A stretch of 64,000 nucleotides of DNA from Blastopirellula retiformator (lineage in GTDB: Bacteria > Planctomycetota > Planctomycetia > Pirellulales > Pirellulaceae), in contig NZ_SJPF01000001.1 in the NCBI RefSeq assembly GCF_007859755.1, forward strand, positions 980,082 through 1,044,081, given 5' to 3'. Made by a program: the position numbers and the translations under genes. Below are positions 59,466-64,000 of this stretch, piece after piece (position 1 is the stretch's first letter; each line of letters begins with the position of its first letter). Below the pieces are notes generated by a model. It was not told the origin of the DNA. It made no database searches and saw only the letters and a list, made by a program, of their open reading frames with translations.

Positions 59466-59647
59466 GCGGCAAGAGTGAAATCGCCAGAAAGATGGCGGAC
59501 CGCAAAACGTGGCTTCGTCTGGCGCGCAAAGCTCAGATCGAAGCGATGAAGGCTCATATTCGAGATGGCGTTCCGTATGTCACCTGGCGCGATGACAAGG
59601 TCATCCACGAGATGACGTTGCCCCCGGATGCCGCCGATTTTGAGTAG
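59432..59647 (+). CDS. Small protein, candidate antitoxin partner of the zeta-like gene
   Basis: A 71-residue charged protein (MEKDPRDSDELSGKSEIARK... then HIRDGVPYVTWRDDKVIHEM) with a helical N-terminus and a strand-like C-terminus. The ATG overlaps the toxin frame by 34 bases, a normal arrangement for a toxin-antitoxin pair. The frame is intact although the toxin is broken. No family is recognised. The 3' end runs up to the junction with the truncated nirB, so its last codons could even come from the rearranged edge. Confidence 0.55.
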   Translation: MEKDPRDSDELSGKSEIARKMADRKTWLRLARKAQIEAMKAHIRDGVPYVTWRDDKVIHEMTLPPDAADFE

Positions 59648-60063
59648 ATGGTGCGGTAGACGAAGACGCCGCGGCGCTTGACGCCGGGGACATTGGGAAC
59701 GAACGGATACGAACCGGTCGCCATCACGACATGGTCGTATCGAATGACCGCTCCGCGGTCCGAGTAATCGGTCTTCGACTCGCGATCGATCCGATTGGCC
59801 CGGTCGCCAAGGTTCAGTTCGACGCCGTTCTCCTGGTACCAATCCATCCGCGCGATCATCAGCTTTTCGGCGTCGCGGTGGGCAAAAAACGAGGTCAGGC
59901 CAACGCGGTCGTACGCGGCGCGAGGTTCTTCGCAGAAGGTGACGATACGATACTGCCGAGCGGAGTCTAGCGCGATCATCTTTTCGACGAAACGATGACC
60001 GACCATACCGTTGCCGATGACGACGATGGTTTGCGGATCGTGAGAAATCATGACTCTGCTCAT
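59647..60063 (-). pseudogene. nirB: Truncated 5' fragment of nitrite reductase large subunit
   Basis: About 139 residues of the NAD(P)H-nitrite reductase FAD domain. It starts MSRVMISHDPQ (or MISHDPQ at 60051). Clear NirB sequence follows: TIVVIGNGMVGHRFVEKMIA, TFCEEPRAAYDRVGLTSFFA, then RYDHVVMATGSYPFVPNVPG and RGVFVYRTI. The match stops at the Ile codon 59647-59649; beyond it the frame reads unrelated sequence antisense to the small gene. The rest (about five-sixths of a normal ~800-residue NirB: the remaining FAD/NAD, Fe-S and sirohaem parts) is missing. It is therefore a remnant, cut at an abrupt junction. Confidence 0.85.
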
Positions 60064-60312
60064 ATCGAAAGAGGGGAGGAATGCCATTGCCGATCGCGAT
60101 TGGCGAACTGGGCCACTTCCTGGAAAAGCAAGTCACGTGCCGCAATGATTCGATCGAATACGCACTCTGTTCGCCCATGCTAACCGCTTGTGGTAAAACG
60201 ACTTGCGAGAGGGCGCACAAAGAATGGCCGCTGGTGAATTCGGAATGTTCAAGCGAAGTTGGCGATCCGATTTCGCGATTGCCGCGCTGTTGAGCAGCGC
60301 ATTGCGGCTCGA
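60064..60312. other. Upstream region of the nirB remnant, 249 bases
   Basis: This lies between the trkH stop (60313) and the nirB start. It presumably holds the old nirB promoter. No gene or strong motif was recognised. Confidence 0.4.
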
Positions 60313-61869
60313 CTACGAGGCGGCGCGGCGCCACAATCCAGGCGTGAAGATCACCAGCAACGGGAAGATTTCGATCCGTCCCAGTAGCATCAACGCGGTG
60401 AAAACCAGCTTGCTGCCGATCGAAAAGCTGGAGAAGTTCTTTGACGGGCCGAGGGCGCCGAGGCCGGGGCCGACCCCATTGATACAGGCCGCCACTCCGG
60501 TAGCGCAGTCGAGCATCTTTACCGGTGGCGAATGGCCCGCTTCCAGCCAGGCGCTGTCGGGCTCCAGTAGCAGCAGCGTCATCCAGGCGATGATGAAGAC
60601 GCAGCCGATCATGCCGAAGTAGATGAAGACCTCGTTGGTCAGTTCGTCGGCGTCGTCGACCGCCTTGCCGTTGAGCCGCATCGTCGTGACCAGGCGGGGG
60701 CGAAACGTGTGCAGGACGTAGTTGTAAAGCGACTTCCACAACACGACGTGGCGGATCACCTTCAAACTGCAACTGGTGCTGCCGGCGCACCCGCCAACAA
60801 ACATCAGTACGAAGAGCATACCGCGGCTGAACTCGTTCCATTTATCAAAGTCGGCGGTTCCAAAACCGGTATTGGTTTGGACCGAGATGACGTTGAAATA
60901 ACTAAGGCGAAACGCGGTGGCGATATCAGGAAAGTCGTGATGCCAAAGACCGGCCATCATCACGGCTAAAATGACGCCGAACAAGATGGCCAGGTAGCAC
61001 CAGAGCTCGGTATTGACCCAGAGCCGCGTCCATTGCCCGAGCAGCACCGCATACAACAATGAAAAATTAACGCAGGAGATCATCATGAACGTGCCGATCG
61101 TCATCTCGATCGACACATTTTGAAAGTGGGCGACGCTAGAGTTGTAGGTCGAAAGTCCACCGGTGGCGATCGTGCCGAACGAATGGCACAAGGCGTCGAA
61201 CAGCGTCATCCCTTCGATCATTAGCAGCGCGGTCAGAATGGCGTTCAGGCCGACGTAGATGCCAGCAAAGATCCAGGCGCTATGCTGCGATCGCGATGTG
61301 CCGACCTCTCCTTGGGGGCCGACTGATTCGGTCATCAGAAGCGCCTTGCCGGCCGATCCTTGTCCGAGCAGCGCCACAAACAGGACCATGATGCCCAGCC
61401 CGCCGACAAAATGGGTTTCGCTGCGCCAGAAGAGGAGGCACTTCGGCAGCATCGACTCGTCTTCGATGTCGTTCAGGATCGTCGCTCCGGCCCCAGTAAA
61501 ACCGGACGCCGACTCAAACAGGTCGTCGACGATCAGCCGGGTCATCTGTTCCCGGCTTTCGGTTCCTTTGACGTGCCCCAAGATAAAAGGGAGGGCGCCG
61601 ACGAAGGTAAAAATCAGCCAGCTGAGACCGACGATGGCGATCGCCTCACGTCGATATAGCTGGCCCTTCGCCTTGCGACCGGCCAGCATCAGCGCGCCGC
61701 CCAAGATGGCGGCGATGACCGACGACGACACGAGAGCAACAAAACCTCGCGTGTCGAACTGCTGACCATGCCCCAGCCAGGGAAAGGCCCAAGGGAGCGC
61801 AAACAGCATCGCCGACGCTAGTAGTAGCGTGACGACGCCGAGATATTTGCTGAGCAGCGGTAGATTCAT
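60313..61869 (-). CDS. trkH: Trk-type potassium uptake membrane protein
   Basis: A 518-residue polytopic potassium transporter of the TrkH/KtrB superfamily. It has about ten membrane segments and four pore-like loops. The third pore region is TNTGFGTADFDKWNEFSRGM, the second includes SFGTIATGGLSTYNSSVAHF, and the first is SASGFTGAGATI. The selectivity Gly residues in TGAG, TGGLS, TGFG and TGVAACINGVGPG are all present. TrkH needs a NAD-binding TrkA-type subunit, which is not encoded in this window. The start at 61869 has only a modest RBS. The nirB remnant lies 249 bases downstream on the same strand. Confidence 0.92.
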   Translation of the reverse strand: MNLPLLSKYLGVVTLLLASAMLFALPWAFPWLGHGQQFDTRGFVALVSSSVIAAILGGALMLAGRKAKGQLYRREAIAIVGLSWLIFTFVGALPFILGHVKGTESREQMTRLIVDDLFESASGFTGAGATILNDIEDESMLPKCLLFWRSETHFVGGLGIMVLFVALLGQGSAGKALLMTESVGPQGEVGTSRSQHSAWIFAGIYVGLNAILTALLMIEGMTLFDALCHSFGTIATGGLSTYNSSVAHFQNVSIEMTIGTFMMISCVNFSLLYAVLLGQWTRLWVNTELWCYLAILFGVILAVMMAGLWHHDFPDIATAFRLSYFNVISVQTNTGFGTADFDKWNEFSRGMLFVLMFVGGCAGSTSCSLKVIRHVVLWKSLYNYVLHTFRPRLVTTMRLNGKAVDDADELTNEVFIYFGMIGCVFIIAWMTLLLLEPDSAWLEAGHSPPVKMLDCATGVAACINGVGPGLGALGPSKNFSSFSIGSKLVFTALMLLGRIEIFPLLVIFTPGLWRRAAS

Positions 61870-61912
61870 CGCCGAAATCGTAGCGAGCGGGGAAGCCGGT
61901 TCGCAAGCTTAT

Positions 61913-62061
61913 CTGCCTGTTGAAAAATGCCATCGTGGCATTTTTCAACCTCGCCAGGCTCAGAGCATAGCTCTTCGCGGCTCCCAAAATAACGACTTAC
62001 GTCGTTATTTTGGGAGCGCATCCGTGCGATCACGCAGTCCGTCGAGAAAATCAACGGACTG
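61913..62061 (+). mobile_element. 149-bp hairpin-rich MITE-like element, copy 3 (best preserved)
   Basis: The cleanest copy. Starts CTGCCTGTTGAAAAATGCC, ends ATCAACGGACTG, and is flanked by TTAT on both sides (61909-61912 and 62062-62065). It contains a perfect 13-bp stem TTGAAAAATGCCA / TGGCATTTTTCAA (loop TCG), a perfect 15-bp stem CTCCCAAAATAACGA / TCGTTATTTTGGGAG (loop CTTACG), and an 8-bp stem CAGTCCGT / ACGGACTG. The right duplication contains the TAA stop codon of the S9 peptidase gene. Confidence 0.9.
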
Positions 62062-64000
62062 TTATTCTTGAAGCGCCGCTTCCACGCCAGGGATGTCGGC
62101 TGCGCCAGCAGGGATTTCGAGCTTGGCGCCGACAAACGCATCGCCAATCGGCTCGAAACGACCACCCAGGTTTTCGGCCAGGAAGGCTTCGGTGACTGCG
62201 TTAAAGGCGAAGCGATTTTCCGGTTTCGCGAAACCATGCCCTTCTTCGGGGAACAGTACGTAAGTGACCGGAATTTTCTTCTCTTCCATCGCTTTGACGA
62301 TCTGGTCGGCTTCGGCCTGTTTGACGCGGGGGTCGTTGGCGCCTTGGCCGATCAACAGCGGCTTGGTGATCTTGTCGACGAAGTTGAGCGGCGAACGTTC
62401 GTTGAGGAACTTGATGCCTTCTTCGGTCTCGTGATCGCCCACTTTGTCTTTCATGACCGGCATAAAAGGCATCCAGTAGGGCGGAACGTTGTTGAGCAGC
62501 GTGACCAAGCTCGACGGGCCGACGATGTCGACGCCGCAGCAGAATTTCTCTGGGGTGAAGGTCAGGCCAACCAGCGTCGCATAGCCGCCGTAGCTGCCGC
62601 CCATGATGGCGACCTTGTCGGGGTCGGCGATACCTTCGGCGATCGCCCAGTCGACGGCGTCCAGCAAGTCGTCATGCATCTTGCCGGCCCACTCTTTGTT
62701 GGCGGCGTTGAGAAAATCCTTGCCAAAACCGGTTGAACCCCGGTAGTTGACGCTGAGCACCGCATAGCCGCGATTGGCCAGCAATTGGTGCATTGGGTTG
62801 AAGCCCCAATTGTCGCGAGCCCACGGGCCGCCGTGCACGTCCAGCACCAACGGCAGCGGTTGCGAAGGCTTCAGGCCGCCGTCGGGATTCGAGCCTTTCG
62901 GCAGCGACAAATAGCTGACCAGCTTGAGACCGTCGCGGGCGTCGATCACGACCGGGTGCATCTTCACCAACGGCAATTCGGCCAACTCGGGTTGGCTGGA
63001 GAAGAGAAACTCCGCCTTCTTCTCTTCACCACGATGGTAGAGGTAGAAATCGATCGGGCCGTCATCGCGAATATAGGCGACAGTCCAGAGGTCGTCTTTC
63101 AAGGTGCGGCTGGTGACCTGGATTTCACCGTCCTGTTGTTCCTTCAGGAACGCCAGATCGGCTTCCAGCGACTTGTCGAGGATATCCCATTCTTGCCGCT
63201 CGTAGTTGAACGCAACCGCTTGGATCGTCTTCTCGGTCGGGTGCGTCAGCACGCCCGAGATATCGGCCTTGTCGTTTTCGGCAATCAGTTTCTCTTCGCC
63301 GGTCTTCAGGTCGAGCGACTTGAGGGCGGCCGTGTTGCGTTCGCGGCTGTCAAATAAATAGGCGACGTCGCCGCTCTTGTCGAAGCCAGCGATCCCGGTC
63401 GTCATGGCGTCGGCCGCGTCGATTTTCAGGAACTCTTTCCAGTCTTGCTTGCCGTCGGTTTCGGTCGGCGTCAGGTACAACTGTCCGGCGTCGGGCGTGT
63501 AGGTCATCGCGAAGCGAACTTTGTAGTTGTCGTCGGTCAGGAACCCGGCGAAACCAGGGTTTTCTTGTAGCAGCTCTTTTTCGCCCGTCTCGACGTTCAG
63601 ACGATAGATATCATGCAACTGTGGATTGCGATCGTTCAGGCCGACCAGAATTTCGTTGGGGAACAGGTCGCTGACGTTGTCGATCTCGGCGCGGATGTTC
63701 TCCAGCGGCGTCAGGTCTTTGATTTCATCGGTCGACAGGTTGACGGCGTAGACGTGGAAGTTTTCGTCCCCGTCTTTGTCTTGCGTATAGAGGACGTGGT
63801 TGTTGGTGTACGACCAGCTAAAGCTGCGAATGCCGCGATGGGTGTCTTTGGTGATCGGCTTGGCGTCTTTGCCCAGCGACTGAGTCGAGCCGACCCAGAC
63901 GTTAAGCACGCCGTCGACCGGCGCCAGGTAAGCGAGCTTCGTTCCGTCAGGGCTCAAGCGGGCTCGGGCTTTTTCGGGGTTGCCAAAAAACTTGCGGCGA
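62062..64000 (-). CDS. S9-family prolyl oligopeptidase-like peptidase, 5' end outside window
   Basis: The C-terminal ~645 residues of an S9 peptidase; the frame is open to base 64000, so the start lies outside. The first ~370 residues are a beta-propeller of TolB/DPP type (LSPDGTKLAYLAP, HRGIRSFSWSYTN, SGVLTHPTEKTIQAVAF-like strands). The alpha/beta-hydrolase domain has the nucleophile GGSYGGYATL, Asp in GQGANDPRVKQAEAD and His in PEEGHGFAKPENR, a complete triad. A signal peptide cannot be judged. It probably cleaves short peptides, in the periplasm or cytoplasm. The final TAA is part of the target duplication of the 149-bp element. Confidence 0.92.
   Translation of the reverse strand, partial: RRKFFGNPEKARARLSPDGTKLAYLAPVDGVLNVWVGSTQSLGKDAKPITKDTHRGIRSFSWSYTNNHVLYTQDKDGDENFHVYAVNLSTDEIKDLTPLENIRAEIDNVSDLFPNEILVGLNDRNPQLHDIYRLNVETGEKELLQENPGFAGFLTDDNYKVRFAMTYTPDAGQLYLTPTETDGKQDWKEFLKIDAADAMTTGIAGFDKSGDVAYLFDSRERNTAALKSLDLKTGEEKLIAENDKADISGVLTHPTEKTIQAVAFNYERQEWDILDKSLEADLAFLKEQQDGEIQVTSRTLKDDLWTVAYIRDDGPIDFYLYHRGEEKKAEFLFSSQPELAELPLVKMHPVVIDARDGLKLVSYLSLPKGSNPDGGLKPSQPLPLVLDVHGGPWARDNWGFNPMHQLLANRGYAVLSVNYRGSTGFGKDFLNAANKEWAGKMHDDLLDAVDWAIAEGIADPDKVAIMGGSYGGYATLVGLTFTPEKFCCGVDIVGPSSLVTLLNNVPPYWMPFMPVMKDKVGDHETEEGIKFLNERSPLNFVDKITKPLLIGQGANDPRVKQAEADQIVKAMEEKKIPVTYVLFPEEGHGFAKPENRFAFNAVTEAFLAENLGGRFEPIGDAFVGAKLEIPAGAADIPGVEAALQE

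Noticed and set aside
59462-60841. 459-codon minus-strand frame across the nirB remnant and trkH
   Set aside because: It runs out of frame through two recognisable genes (nirB fragment and TrkH), has low-complexity Arg/Pro composition and no domain.

Overview
The window reads as a chromosomal segment of a planctomycete, most likely a Pirellulaceae member (Blastopirellula/Bremerella/Rhodopirellula type). The evidence is the adjacent PSCyt1/DUF1549/DUF1553 and DUF1501 gene pair, a DUF1559 pilin-like secreted protein, a beta-barrel porin with a cysteine-rich leader, excisionase-HTH response regulators, GC-rich coding sequence and dense short palindromic repeats. No rRNA, tRNA, CRISPR array, phage module or transposase gene was recognised. 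The first gene (FHA-GAF-sigma-54 activator) and the last (S9 peptidase) run off the window edges.

Layout. 1-4.5 kb: sigma-54 activator overlapping a YheT-like hydrolase, then a convergent CHASE-type histidine kinase. 4.6-10.2 kb (minus): flagellar operon flhA-flhF-flhG-small membrane protein-fliA, ending in a strong terminator. 10.5-16 kb: sulfotransferase, proline-rich secreted protein, NhaC antiporter coupled to a cytosolic histidine kinase, and an HTH-receiver response regulator. 16.5-22.3 kb: mnmG, an MTA/SAH-nucleosidase-like enzyme, a TPR protein and two overlapping membrane-protein genes. 22.6-27.7 kb: amtB-glnB ammonium module, PduO adenosyltransferase, TolB-like propeller, Nudix hydrolase and a membrane-anchored prokaryotic RING protein. 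27.8-34.5 kb: transglutaminase lipoprotein, unknown proteins, an aminotransferase and a degenerate phosphohexomutase. 34.7-39.3 kb: TadE/TadG-like cluster and a soluble chemoreceptor with three tandem PAS domains. 39.4-43.2 kb: the PSCyt/DUF1501 pair. 43.3-48.7 kb: glycosyltransferase, LpxH-like phosphoesterase, YhaM-like exonuclease, proS. 48.8-55.8 kb: DUF1559 protein, porin, DUF4416, and a WecA-like plus O-antigen-ligase-like polysaccharide pair. 55.9-64 kb: DUF1573 protein, a phosphoesterase/multihaem cytochrome fusion, a broken zeta-toxin locus beside a truncated nirB, trkH and an S9 peptidase.

Functional links. The flagellar operon and the chemoreceptor serve motility. amtB-glnB and the nirB remnant point to inorganic nitrogen use. 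wecA-like/ligase, the MJ1255-like glycosyltransferase and the LpxH-like enzyme concern envelope glycans.

Most notable structure: three near-identical 149-bp non-autonomous elements (2623-2771, 45770-45918, 61913-62061), each packed with hairpins and flanked by a 4-bp target duplication. Two of them are inserted exactly at the stop codon of a gene. Several other short repeat families occur between genes. Other standouts are an apparent phosphohexomutase pseudoenzyme, an FlhG lacking both P-loop lysines, and a decayed toxin locus abutting a truncated nitrite reductase. All assignments come from reading the sequence; no database search was run.
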